DNA from: Cinnamomum chago
Taxonomy: Eukaryota > Streptophyta > Magnoliopsida > Laurales > Lauraceae
Assembly: GCA_038049695.1 (NCBI GenBank)
Contig: CP142456.1
Span: forward strand, 19,124,501-19,188,500
DNA: 64,000 nucleotides
Direction: 5' to 3'
Of this stretch, positions 23,301-32,828 are shown in pieces. Positions within the stretch are counted from its first letter, which is position 1, and every line of letters starts with the position of its first letter. A model generated the notes under the pieces. The model was given only the letters and a program-made list of their open reading frames with translations. It was not told the origin of the DNA and made no database searches. The translations under genes and the position numbers were made by a program.

Positions 23301-25695
23301 CACCGTTTTTTAGACTTTTTCAAAAGAATCCACTCTATGATCATCTTCGTCCTTTTGGGTGTGTTTGTTTTGCTCTTCTTCCTCCCACTGAGCGCACTAA
23401 GTTAACAGTTCAATCCTCCATCTGTGCTTTTCTTGGTTATGCTCTTAATCAAAAAGGCTATCTATGTTATGATTCTAAAGCCAAAAGAATTCGAGTGTCT
23501 CGCAATGTTGTGTTTTTTGAAAATCAATATTTCTTTCCAAGGCATGGTGATTCGAATGACTCTGTCTCGTTCTCTTTTTTACCATCATTTTCAGATTCAA
23601 TGCCTCCCTCTGTTACTCGTTTTAAGCCGGATTTTGTGTATCAACGACGAAATGTTACAGGTGCTCCTGCCTCTCGGTCTCTCGCTACGCCTACCCTGAC
23701 TGCTCCTGCTCCTGCACCTGATCCACCTCCGGAGCCTCCTGATTCTGATCATGTACCAAATCCACCTTCGGAGCCTCTTGCTCTTCGCCGATCCATTCGC
23801 CACATAAAGCCACCTGACCGATATGGCTTTACTCATGCTTCATTATTAACCACTTTGTCTTCTATTTCTATTCCTAACTCGTACTCTCAGGCAGTGCAGC
23901 ATGATTGTTGGAAACAGGCTATGCAGGAAGAACTTACTGCTCTTCAAACAAATCATACATGGGACATTGTTACTTGTCCTTCCTCTGTCAAACCCATTGG
24001 ATGCAAGTGCTCGGTGAAATTAAAGTCTGATGGATCCTTGGATCGCTACAAGGCTCGTCTAGTTGCACTTGGAAACAGGCAGGAGTATGGTATCGACTAC
24101 GAGGAGACTTTTGCTCCAGTGGCCAAAATGACAACTATACGTACAGTTCTTGCAATAGCCGCCTCTCAGTCATGGCCCCTGTATCAGATGGATGTGAAGA
24201 ATGCTTTTCTTCATGGGGATCTTAAAGAGGAAGTCTACATGCGTCTCCCTAATGGAATTCCTTCTTCTTCCAAGACCGATGTTGTTCGATTACGACGCTC
24301 ATTATATGGCCTTAAACAGGCACCCAGAGCTTGGTTCGATAAGTTCCGAACCACTCTCCTTCAGCTTTCTTTTATACAGAGCCCGTATGATCCTTCGATG
24401 TTCACACTTCATTCATCGAGAGGATCCACAATTCTCCTTGTGTATGTCGATGATATCATTATTACGGGCCCTCACAGTGATATGATTCGACAGATACAGG
24501 CCTCTCTGCAAGATAAGTTTCATATGAAGGATTTGGGACCTTTGAATTATTTCTTGGGTTTGGAAGTTCATCAATCAAAGAAAGGCTTGTTTCTTCATCA
24601 GCACAAATATGCTACTGACCTAGTAGATCTAGCCGATCTTGGTGATTCTAGCCCAGTCGACACACCGTTGGAAGTAAATGCCAAGCTTCATCAACAAGAC
24701 GGCGATCTCCTTCCTGATCCTACATTCTATCGTCGTTTGGTTGGTAGCCTTGTCTATCTAACCATTACTCGACCAGATCTCTTTTATGCTGTTAATCTGG
24801 TCAGTCAGTTTATGACGGCCCCACGACATCATCATTTGGCGGCAGTCAAACGGATTATTCGATATATCCTTGGTACCTCTACCCGCGGCTTATTCTTTCC
24901 AGTTGGCACACCGCTTACACTCACTGCTTATTCTGATGCGGATTGGGCTGGCTGTCCGGACACACGTCGCTCTACTACAGGATGGTGTGTTTACTTGGGA
25001 GACGCCTTGGTTTCCTGGAAATGTAAAAAGCAAGATAGAGTCTCCAAATCTTCCACGGAATCCGAATACCGAGCCATGTCTTCCGCTTGTTCTAAGATCC
25101 TATGGCTACGTGGATTGCTTTCCGAGCTTGGATTCTCCCAGACTCAACCGACTCCTCTTCATGCTGACAACACAAGTGCCATTCGAATCACTGAAAATCC
25201 TGTATTTCATGAGCGAACCAAGCATATTGAAGTGGACTGTCACTTCATTCGGGACGAGTATGATCGCAAAATCATTACTCTTCCCCATATTTCCACTGAG
25301 TTTCAGCTTGCTGATATCTTCACCAAGGGCCTTCCACGACCGCGGCATGAATTCCTGGTTCGCAAATTGTTGCTGGTTGATTCACCGCATCAATTTGAGG
25401 GGGGGTGTTAAAGTGTAAACTTGTATGATATTGGGCCCAACCCACTTGTATGTTATCAGGCCCAGCCCAAGTGTAAATAGGAGACCTAGTCATAATGTGT
25501 ACAGCACGATAGATATTGTCTTTCCATTCTTAGAGATCTAATTTGATCTAATTAGCCTTTTAATTCCTTGATTTGTAGCCTAATCTTAGGCATTGTAAAG
25601 TCTATTTAAAGAACAAGAATCCATCGATGACAATCATCGAATGTGAGATTTTCACATAACTCTCTCTCTTTCATTCTGGCTATGCTTCTGAATGT

Positions 25696-25732
<37 letters not shown>

Positions 25733-28700
25733 GTTGGAGAGGAAGAGGAACCATAGGCCAGTTTGTTACTTGCTTGGGCATGACCTGACCATATCTGATA
25801 ATTTCTCGTTCATGACCCAAAATTTGTGTCAAACATAAGGTCTCAAACAAGTACCAGTGCATGATTTGATTAGTTCTACATCCAACAATTCTCTTTGTTT
25901 GATTTAAAGAAAGTATGTATAAGTGCGGTTTTTCTCCAAAAACCATCACAAAGATCTATCATCTTGTTTATGTAGACAATATTCTTAGATTTCAATATCA
26001 GTTAAGTATTCTAAAAATCCTCATTTTTCATGAAAGACCTTACCACTGTCATATTTTATTGGGTTGAAGAGAAGCAATTTATTTCTTACTTTAATTTTTC
26101 ATACCGACAGGCATAGTTCTTTCAGCAGAAATATATTCAAGATGCCATTGCTCTCTCTCAGCTCAATAATAAATCCAATCGAACTGCATGTCAAATACAT
26201 TCTGACAGTGAAGGTCCTGTTTCAGACTTTGATAAACATCTTGTAGTCCCAGTGGCGGCTCCAGGAATTCAAGTCAGTGGGGTCAACAAAGGACTTATCT
26301 ACCGCAAATCGAATAAATGTGTTTCCCCTTTATCAACATTTGTCATCTACTTTCGATAATTCGACAAATATAATATAAAATTATCAAATAATCTATATCC
26401 GATAATCCAACAAATTTTAGAAGCAAATAAACCAATTGGTATACGATATCAACGGCAATTTTAAAAGCAAATAAACCAATTGTTATACGATATCCATTTT
26501 TGTCTCCACTAATTTTCTAGCAATGTCAACAATTCCTTTAAGTTCTTAAAACTCATTGGTAGAGGCATATTAGCAATGTGGGCCCATTAATTATTTTTTA
26601 TATTTTGATAGACAGTTGGCTTATTAACTTAGGCGATGGGTATTTTATGGTGACTTTTGTTCACTACCACAGCAATAAAGAAAAAGTGTAAAGTTTTTTT
26701 TTTTTTTGGTACAATGAAAAAGTGTAAAGTTAGCTAATGTAGGGGTGAAACTCTTAAATTGAGTGGGGTCAAACTCAAAAGTTTATGTGGAGTCAAACTC
26801 AGATTTTCAATTCATGACATAAAATTTTTTATTTTTAAAGATTTTCTTTAGATCTCAGCGGGGTCAATTGACCCCACTGTGATCAATGTGGTGCCGCCCA
26901 TGTGTAGTCCGCTCATCTATCGCACAATGACCCAACCAGATTATTATTATTTTTTAATAATGCTCACTAAGTAAACCAAATTATATCCAATCCCCACATC
27001 TTCATATACACGCAATACTGAGGAAAATATGTTATCTAAGGGCCCGTTTTGTAACTCTAAAAATAAGCATTTGTTCAAAATCATTTAGAGCTTATTAACA
27101 ATTGAGAGTGTGAAAAAACTCTAATCACATTTCAAACTTAGAATTTATTTTGAGCGAAACGTGTGGTTTTAACCTGTTAAATATGATGCTCAGAGCCGCT
27201 CATGTTTCTGAGTTTTTTTTTTTTTCCCTAAAGACAGAGAAAGCATCCCGTGATGGTAATTATGGAGTGCTGCTATTGGCAAACAAAATAATACTTTTCC
27301 CACACAAGGTATCTAACTTTTTTTTAATTACATTTTAACCCCTTTATGAAATGACCAAAATATCCAATCTCCCACCAAAACTCAAAACATTTGTTCTTTT
27401 CACACACAACTGAGTTGATGCTGCTGCTGCTGCTGCTTCTTCTTCTTCCCTAACATACTTCCACAAACAACTTATTCTCCACATCTCAGTCTCCACTTCT
27501 CATTCTCCACTTCATTGTTGTTTTAGGCAACTCATCTTCCTCCATTTTTTGTTCTTAGCCAACTCGTTTTCTTCCATCTCCTTCATCTTTCCTTCTTCTT
27601 GTACTTAACTTTTTTCATTAGATCTTTCTAGTGCAATGAAGGAAGAAAAGAACAATGAAATTGTGCCTTCAAATCAAAGCAGTAGTGGAAAGGTCAGTTC
27701 ATTAGTTTGTTTGTGTTTTTTTCTGTATTTATACCTATTTTTTTAAATTTTTTTCTCGCAAGGATGAGTTGCAGGTTCCCAACATATACAGCCTTTCAGG
27801 TCCGAACATACATCATTTGTCCGAAAATGTAGTTCCGAACAAAAGGGTTATGTTCGGACATAAAGTTCCGAACATACACCATATGTTTGGATGTTTCATA
27901 CCGAACAGTGATATTTTATTTTGTACTTTTGCAGGTCTCTACACAGGAAAGTCAGGTTGGATCGGACTTTGTCATGGATTATACCAATGAGTTTATAACT
28001 CAAGAGGTATAGTTTACCGTGAATTTATTACTCAAATTACAATTATTTGTTACTAAATTCGTATTAAATTTGTTTATTGTAGATATTTCACAGTTGCGAT
28101 TCGTTGATCAGTTGGGCTCGTGGTGTAGGAAGGAAAAACTGGTTTATCATTGTGATAAAGGTTTCAAATGCTGCTCGGATAGGTGTCAAAGCTAGAGTAC
28201 TCTTTGCATGCGAGAGAAGTGGACAATATAAGCATGAAGAGTGCCAAAAGCGAAAAAGGATCAAACAAACCGGTTCAAAAAAATGTGGATGCCCTATGAA
28301 AAATGGGTTAGATGGACTAAAATGCCCTATGAAAAATTTCATACTAACTGAAATACCCTCAGCCATATTTCCTACTGGTTACCTTCGCTCGACACTATTC
28401 CCTACCCTCACTCTTGCCATCAGGCTCTTAATCCGCATCCCCCCTCTTAATTATTTGATGTCTAGCTGATGTGTGGCCCACTTGGCATGTTGTCTGATGG
28501 CCGTAGATGCAATGTAGCCCGCTTGACGCCGTTGTAGATCGCTCTCTCAAAATCCATCTCTTTCTCAAGCTGAGAAAGGAATGAAGTGGATTGGACGAGA
28601 AAAAAACAAAGAAAAAATAAGCTGCTCTTAGCTGCTTATATTTAAAAGATTAAAAACCAATTTTTCATAAAAATAGGTTCTAAATTTGAAATGTGATTAG

Positions 28701-29617
28701 AGTTTTATAAGACACTCTCAATTCAATTCTTAATAAACTCTAAATGATTAAAAAAAAGTGCTAAATTTTAGAGTTACCGAACGGGCTCTTTTTTATAATT
28801 ATCTTTTATTAATTTGATTAGAGTGAGCAAACGGGCCCCAATCTGTTTTTCGCCAAACTCTATATCATCACTCCCCCAAACTAAACTCAGTATTGGAATA
28901 ACTTTCTCTTGCATACTCTAGCAAAGAAAGTGTTAAGTATTATTTATACTCACTTTAATCAGATACAACTCATTAAGAAAGATTTACAACCCTTGATAAG
29001 ATTACATGTTAAAAAAACCTTGAAATGGGTAGGATAGTATGACAACGGTTATCTCAGATCAACAAATTCAAAAGATGGGTATTTTTTCTTATGATACCCA
29101 GAAGAAATCAACCAACAGAATCCATGAAAACTTGATAAGATTACATGTTAAAAAAAACTTGAAATGGGTAGGATAGTATGACAACGGTTATCTCAGATCA
29201 ATAAATTCAAAAGATGGGCATTTTTTCTTATGATACCCAGAAGAAATCAACCAACAGAATCCATGAAACCACAGAAGAAACACCCATGAAAATCTGTTGG
29301 CAGTTGTAATACAAGTGTAGAGATAGATGAGTAGTATGAATACCTTGGCGGTCTTAATCTCGTCTTCCAGTTCATGGAATCTGTTGTTCAATCTTCCAAA
29401 CTTGTTGATGTTCTGTTGATCCTCCCATGTCACCTCAGTCTCAGATCCTCCGCCCTTCAATCAAATCCATGAACTAGGATTATTCAGGAGTTGCAGTGAA
29501 ATTAAAGAACAAATGAGAGAGAAAAAGGGAAATAAAGGGAAAATGCATTGTTCTTTCTGTTTCATTTGAAGGGTTTTGGTTTGGGTTTCGTTTAGGAAGA
29601 TTTCTCACCTGCTGCAT
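14542..29617 (-). CDS. PFD4: prefoldin subunit 4, three exons, giant intron
   Basis: Prefoldin subunit 4 is a beta-type subunit of the hexameric cytosolic co-chaperone that hands nascent actin and tubulin to the CCT chaperonin. Three minus-strand exons join in frame. Exon 1 is 29609-29617 (ATG CAG CAG, MQQ, donor gtgaga), exon 2 is 29344-29454 (37 codons) and exon 3 is 14542-14802 (86 codons plus TAA). The predicted protein is 126 residues, against about 129 in Arabidopsis. It shows the beta-prefoldin pattern of two helices around a beta hairpin: [20 protein letters not shown] in exon 2 and [20 protein letters not shown] in exon 3, ending [13 protein letters not shown]. Both introns have gt..ag borders (154 bp and 14,541 bp). 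Intron 2 carries a copia element in antisense orientation, a hAT element, a LINE tail and a FAR1-domain mini-gene, yet the exons show no lesion. Confidence 0.92.
14803..15899. other. PFD4 intron 2, 3' part
   Basis: Unique-looking intron sequence. A short minus-strand open frame at 15112-15300 has no family resemblance. Confidence 0.5.
15900..16064. repeat. long near-perfect hairpin
   Basis: An inverted repeat with roughly 80-bp arms around a 3-base centre (GGGATA aca TATCCC at 15975-15989). The inner 50 bp of each arm differ at about one position; the outer 30 bp have several mismatches. It includes tgcaaatcc and ctcattttattattgagttg, mirrored. It has the size of a MITE or a young foldback precursor and lies in PFD4 intron 2. 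I see no clear target duplication. Confidence 0.85.
16065..17112. other. PFD4 intron 2, no structure seen
   Basis: No coding exon, repeat or element recognised. Confidence 0.4.
17113..17790. repeat. two-copy direct repeat, period about 346 bp
   Basis: AAGAGGCAAAGAGATCT occurs at 17128 and 17474. It is followed in both copies by gggaagatctcaaaacttga, ctatgccaagaggctttata and gtagatctaatctggacca. The copies are about 90% alike. The content suggests a duplicated terminal piece of a retroelement, but I cannot assign the family. Confidence 0.7.
18089..18438 (+). mobile_element. LINE 3' end with RNase H remnant
   Basis: The open frame to 18301 contains [16 protein letters not shown], which matches the last motif of the plant RNase H-like (RVT_3) domain at the C terminus of L1-type LINEs; its D is the final catalytic aspartate. 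A short AT-rich 3' sequence ends in an A-run at about 18433-18438. The upstream part is missing, so this is a 5'-truncated insertion in PFD4 intron 2. Confidence 0.6.
18439..20265. other. PFD4 intron 2, mostly featureless
   Basis: Contains a G/T-rich simple sequence at about 18785-18850. No gene recognised. Confidence 0.5.
20266..20323. repeat. (TG)n(AG)n compound microsatellite, copia insertion site
   Basis: A TG run followed by an AG run. The copia element inserted into the AG part; the remaining AG tract resumes at 25698. The 5-bp duplication is AGAGA on both sides. Confidence 0.9.
20324..20615 (+). repeat. copia 5' LTR
   Basis: 292 bp, TGTTAAAG...TGTCA (TG..CA ends). Differs from the 3' LTR at gacTtag/gacCtag, attAgat/attTgat and caGgaa/caAgaa. 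Confidence 0.97.
20616..20627 (+). other. copia primer-binding site (tRNA-iMet)
   Basis: TGGTATCAGAGC directly abuts the 5' LTR. It is complementary to the 3' end of initiator tRNA-Met, the usual plant copia primer. Confidence 0.95.
21277..22734 (+). pseudogene. copia gag and protease, frameshifted at its end
   Basis: I take the ATG at 21277 ([16 protein letters not shown], a typical copia gag opening) rather than the upstream in-frame ATG at 21157. The product has a UBN2-type gag region, then two CCHC zinc knuckles ([14 protein letters not shown] and [14 protein letters not shown]) that bind RNA, then the aspartic protease active site [13 protein letters not shown]. It enters the GAG-pre-integrase motif [12 protein letters not shown] and then hits a premature stop, because an extra base near 22717 shifts the frame. 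Downstream coding continues in another frame. Confidence 0.93.
22735..25411 (+). pseudogene. copia integrase, reverse transcriptase and RNase H
   Basis: Continues the polyprotein after the frameshift. The integrase core has the first Asp in IVHSDVWG, the second in RSDSGGEYV and the Glu in [17 protein letters not shown] at 22958-22960 interrupts the frame inside this core; from 23000 the frame is open for about 800 codons. The reverse transcriptase has [12 protein letters not shown] and the [11 protein letters not shown] active-site box. RNase H has [17 protein letters not shown] and [10 protein letters not shown], and the region ends at ADIFTKGLP. The last codon and the TAA lie on the first six bases of the 3' LTR (TGTTAA, 25406-25411). 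Confidence 0.95.
25397..25405 (+). other. copia polypurine tract
   Basis: GAGGGGGGG immediately 5' of the 3' LTR. It is the plus-strand priming site and overlaps the 3' end of the pol frame. Confidence 0.93.
25406..25697 (+). repeat. copia 3' LTR
   Basis: 292 bp, same ends as the 5' LTR with three substitutions. It is followed by AGAGA, the target duplication, and the rest of the AG microsatellite. Confidence 0.97.
25698..25729. repeat. (AG)n microsatellite
   Basis: Right-hand part of the microsatellite that the copia element split. Confidence 0.9.
26250..26902. mobile_element. non-autonomous hAT-type element
   Basis: Left end CAGTGGCGGCTCCAGGAATT; right end in reverse complement CATGGGCGGCACCACATTG. 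The flanks carry the same 8 bp, TGTAGTCC, at 26242-26249 and 26903-26910, and 8-bp duplications are typical of hAT transposons. There is no transposase in its 653 bp. It contains an internal direct repeat (agcaaataaaccaattg at about 26422 and 26468) and a GGGGTCAATTGACCCC palindrome near 26862. It lies in PFD4 intron 2. Confidence 0.8.
27636..28469 (+). CDS. stand-alone FAR1-type DNA-binding domain protein (candidate)
   Basis: Three exons with gt..ag borders give an open frame of 171 codons. Exon 1 is 27636-27692 ([19 protein letters not shown]), exon 2 is 27935-28006 ([20 protein letters not shown]...) and exon 3 is 28083-28469. Exon 3 carries the N-terminal FAR1/WRKY-GCM1 zinc-finger pattern: [19 protein letters not shown], then [18 protein letters not shown] and [10 protein letters not shown]. 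Its sequence matches the N terminus of the MULE transposase at 38.2-38.9 kb, but the transposase core is missing. After KKCGCP the frame runs through unrelated sequence ([12 protein letters not shown]...) to a TGA. It lies antisense in PFD4 intron 2. It may be a dead transposon end or an expressed DNA-binding protein; FRF-type proteins keep only this domain. Confidence 0.5.
27780..27912. repeat. cluster of TGTTCGGA/TCCGAACA palindromes, copy 1
   Basis: In the first intron of the FAR1-domain gene, alternating tccgaacat, gttccgaac, atgttcgga and ttccgaacat words occur every 15-30 bp. Together they form short imperfect hairpins such as ATGTTCGGA-cataaag-TTCCGAACAT. Confidence 0.75.
28992..29269. 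repeat. tandem duplication, period 139 bp
   Basis: The segment starting cttgataagattacatgtt at 28992 is repeated at 29131 with only a few substitutions, including tatgacaacggttatctcag and cttatgatacccagaagaaa. The second copy ends about 75 bp from PFD4 exon 2. Confidence 0.9.
29344..29617 (-). CDS. PFD4: PFD4 exons 1 and 2
   Basis: Exon 1 (29609-29617) encodes only MQQ, matching the usual plant PFD4 start. A 154-bp intron separates it from exon 2 (29344-29454), which encodes [20 protein letters not shown] and continues to LEDEIKTAK. The donor after exon 2 is AAG|gtattc. Confidence 0.92.
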
Positions 29618-30509
29618 ATTTTTGTTTTTCTTCTGAAATCTCGAAACGAGAGCAGGAATTGAATTCTCAGAAGGATCGGGTCGAGGGGAAGGGTTTTGAC
29701 GAACAAGGGATTTTTTTATAGTTGAGCTAAAGTGCAGGTTCGAGCCTCTCCCGAACACAGGATTTTACTTTTTTCACACAATTTCTCTCTACACGTATTT
29801 TTAAAATTTAAGAATTACATTATTTCTTTTCCTATACACCAACATGTCCTATATTACCCATCCCTCCATTCCCCTTTTTTTCTTTCCACCCACATCGTCA
29901 TCTCCTTCTCACACACAAACTCACCGTTCTCTACACCGACTGTCAACATCAACAAATCTCTCGATTTCTCCAGCGTTCCTCCGGCATCCATCCGATGTTG
30001 CCCATCGTTTCCACCACCTCCTCTTTCAAAGGTAAGTAAATGGATCTCTAAAACTACCATTTCTTCTTTTTTCCCTTTTCTTCTTTACCATTTTTTCTTT
30101 CCTAGATTACCTTTTTTTTCATGAAAACTTGTTACGGGGTTATATTCTAGTTCATTGTAAATTTTTACAAACAATGTGAGTGTTTTTAATGCATTTTGGA
30201 TGCATACTATCCATTGTCGCAAAGGTTTTGAACCCAATCCTCGCGATGTGTTCGGTCTCTATGAGACTCAACATATCCCCTTTGTTCGGAAACTTATGTC
30301 CGAACAATTTCCTTTTGTTCGGACATTCAGGTCCGAACAAACAGGATGGAATTCTCTTGAAAAAAAAGGGTGGTTTTTTTCTTCAATTACATTTCGTGAC
30401 CCACGTAAAACATTGCTTCTTTTTTTTTTCATCCATGTGGCATTATTTGCTTACTCTAAAAACATAGTTTTTTGTTATTTTTCAAAAACTTTATTTCTAT
30501 ATTTCATAT
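29618..30509. other. shared upstream region of PFD4 and the PMD gene
   Basis: The divergent space between the PFD4 start (29617, minus) and the PMD start (30510, plus). A CT-rich stretch near 29850-30020 followed by CAAAG|gtaagt (about 30031) could be a 5' untranslated exon and donor of the PMD gene. No TATA box could be assigned with confidence. Confidence 0.45.
30245..30346. repeat. cluster of TGTTCGGA/TCCGAACA palindromes, copy 2
   Basis: Contains TGTTCGGAaacttatgTCCGAACA and TGTTCGGAcattcaggTCCGAACA back to back: perfect 8-bp arms with 8-bp loops. It lies in the leader of the PMD gene. Confidence 0.85.
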
Positions 30510-32407
30510 ATGGACCGACCAAGCTCTTCCAGGGTGTGACCTACAGCCTCAAATAGGAGGCGACGCCACTGGGTGTAAGATGTTGTAGAAGAACCGGAGG
30601 TCCCTGATGAGCTGGCTGAAGAGGAACCTGAGATGGAAGAGCAACCAGCTCCGGGGCCACGAGATAGGTCGTTATTAGCCAACTTGATAGGTCGTTATTA
30701 GCCAACTTTGATACACATATAGCTGGGTATATTTGGAGTGGACAGGTGTGTTTCGTTTGTTTCATATCAAGTTTGATTGATTGATTAAGTTGTGAATTTC
30801 TTCTATAATGTATCAATTGTTGGCTACAGGATCGAGGAGCACTGAAGTGTCTAAGTCATGGTCAAAAAGTGTCATTGTGGCAATGGCAATTGAATGAGTC
30901 TGATAGGTTCAGGCAGTGGATGTCCAGGTCCAAATTGGCTCCCTTAGTGACTGCATCATACCGCTTCGTCAATAAAATTATTGTATCGGGTTTTGTGGAG
31001 AGGTGGCAACCTGAGACTAACACCTTTCACATGCCATTTGGTGAATTGACCATTACTTTAGATGATGTTGCATCCATCATAGGCATCCTAGTGACGGGGC
31101 GGACTGTCTCGTATAATGATAGAATGGCATATGAGGAAGCTCAAGCACTCCTTGTTGATGCACTAGGAGTAGAACCCATAGAGGCACATGATGAGCTGAT
31201 CCAGGTGTGGGGCCAATCTGTTAGATTGGAGTGGTTACAGGAAAGGTTTGGCGGAATGTCTGACGATGATGGGGAGGAGATGGTTGACTGTGCAGTCAGA
31301 GCTTCCCTTCTGTACTTACTGGGATGTACGTCGTTCACAACACAAGAGTGACACAAGGGTGCCGATCATATTTCTTACACATCTGGTGGATTTGGATAAC
31401 GTACGTCCATATGCATGGGGTATTGCTGCACTGGCATACTTATACAGGCAGTTGGGGTTAACAACCCGGCATGAAGTTAAACAAATTGCCGGTTACCTGA
31501 CTCTATTGGAAGCTGGGGTGTACGAGCACTTCAAATGTTTGGCTCCAACTCCAAACATTCACTATCAGCCCGATCATCCCCGGGTCCATCGATGGGTCTC
31601 TCGTAGGGAGTCTACTCCTTTACAGGCACTACGAGAAAGACTTGATTCCATGAGCACTGACTTGGTAATTACACAAATTTTCATATTCATTTTCTATCAC
31701 ATGAAGTTATTATTCTATATTATATATTTTCATATCTTATGCTTGGATTCACTATTTTCAGGTCACTTGGGACCCATATCGTGATGTTAGGCGCTATCAC
31801 CCTTTCAATGAGGTTGCATACTACTGTGGATGCATCAAGTGCATGGATGTTGTTGAGCCTTATCATCCGGATAGGGTGCTCAGACATTGGGAGAGTACAA
31901 ACTATTCCTCCACCGCCATTAGCCCCCATTCGCGCTACGCGAGGTCCGACTGCCCGTGACTACCATATCGTGTATCAATACATGAATCAAATTTGGGAGG
32001 GATGGCCTAATCACCTACTATCTGCATTGAACCGTAGTCAACCAGTAAGGCGTCCTGCAGATTGTGTACCTAGGTATATGGATTGGTATAAACGAGTCTC
32101 GTGGAGGATATTACAAAACCCAAATCATCACTCTAATTTTATATCCTGACCCGCAGAAACACAATCAAGCAATATGGTGGACTATGAGCAGCGTAATTCG
32201 GATGCACTATTCATTTTTTATGAAGTGATGGAAAGGGGTGAGGACCATTGGGTTGAAGACCCACGGGGACTATATACCCATGTGAATCAGGTTGCCCACG
32301 TTTTACGGGGAATGTCAATTGCCGATGCTCAACGAACCATTCGACATCCCCACATGAGTTCACAAAGCTACACCTGCAGCAGGTCAACAAGGGGAAGGAA
32401 CACCTAA
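30510..32407 (+). pseudogene. plant mobile domain (PMD, MAIN-like) pseudogene
   Basis: Matches the aminotransferase-like plant mobile domain found in MAIN/MAIL proteins and in several plant transposons. Exon 1 is 30510-30745 (starts MDRPSSSRV, includes EEPEVPDELAEEEPEMEEQP). Exon 2 is 30828-31664, with the best-conserved part: LNESDRFRQWM, PLVTASYRFVNKIIVSGFVE, NTFHMPFGELTITLDDVASI. Exon 3 runs from 31762 (VTWDPYRDVRRYHPFNEVAY), later GPTARDYHIVYQYMNQIWEG. Lesions: in-frame stops at 30537-30539 and 30576-30578, a 23-bp tandem duplication at 30663-30708 that shifts frame, a one-base insertion near 31337, and another shift near 31890. It converges on the minus-strand MULE transposase, so it may have been the second gene of that element. 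It cannot make a full protein as it stands. Confidence 0.85.
30663..30708 (+). repeat. 23-bp tandem duplication inside PMD exon 1
   Basis: gataggtcgttattagccaa plus ctt occurs twice head to tail. Since 23 is not a multiple of three, it breaks the PMD frame between SLLAN and FDTHIAGYIWSGQ. Confidence 0.95.
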
Positions 32408-32639
32408 CGAAATTTGAAGAAGTTTGACTGTATTTGTTTTGATTGGTTGTTATAAGACTTGGATGGTTGTTATAAGACGCAATTTTGTATTTCTTTTTAT
32501 AAGGCTTGGATCATCTTTTAAGTAGTTTTTGCTTTGGAACATGGTTGTACTTTTTTGAGTTGGTTTATATGCATGTTGGTTATGTTATCTTTGATTATAT
32601 ATTCGGACAATGCTTGAATTGTTACAGATGTACATGCAA

Positions 32640-32805
32640 AAAATTTCAACCGAACATCTTAAAAAGGGACCAACTGAACATCTGTTCGGAAACACAGTGC
32701 CGAACAAATGCCATTTGTTCGGTACTTTGTTTCTGAACATTTCCATTTGCATTTGTTCGGCACTGTGTTTCCGAACATTTTCTGTAATTCCCATTTGTTC
32801 AAAAA
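32640..32805. repeat. cluster of TGTTCGGA/TCCGAACA palindromes, copy 3
   Basis: Directly downstream of the PMD gene. About eight alternating copies, for example TGTTCGGaaacacagtgCCGAACA and TTTGTTCGGcactgtgtttCCGAACA. Each hairpin has arms of 7-9 bp. Confidence 0.85.
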
Positions 32806-32828
32806 CATGTAATACACATCAAAACCAC

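Larger units (their letters stand above)
20324..25697 (+). mobile_element. nearly intact young Ty1/copia LTR retrotransposon
   Basis: A complete 5,374-bp element. It has a 5' LTR (20324-20615), an adjacent primer-binding site, a 5' leader, gag-protease, integrase, reverse transcriptase and RNase H, a polypurine tract and a 3' LTR (25406-25697). The domain order PR-INT-RT-RH is diagnostic of copia. The two 292-bp LTRs differ at three positions by eye, so insertion was recent. The coding frame has two visible lesions, a one-base insertion near 22717 and a TAG at 22958-22960, so it is probably not autonomous. It is antisense to PFD4 within intron 2. Confidence 0.96.
27040..28838. mobile_element. 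possible TIR element enclosing the FAR1-domain gene
   Basis: The left end GGGCCCGTTTTGTAACTCTA and about 100 following bases (including tcatttagag, gagagtgt and actctaatcacatttcaaa) reappear inverted at about 28650-28788, ending GAGCCCGTTCGGTAACTC in reverse complement. A second inverted GGGCCCGTTTG end lies at 28828-28838. Ends of this kind are common in plant MITEs. I see no clear target-site duplication, so the outer boundary is uncertain. Confidence 0.5.
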
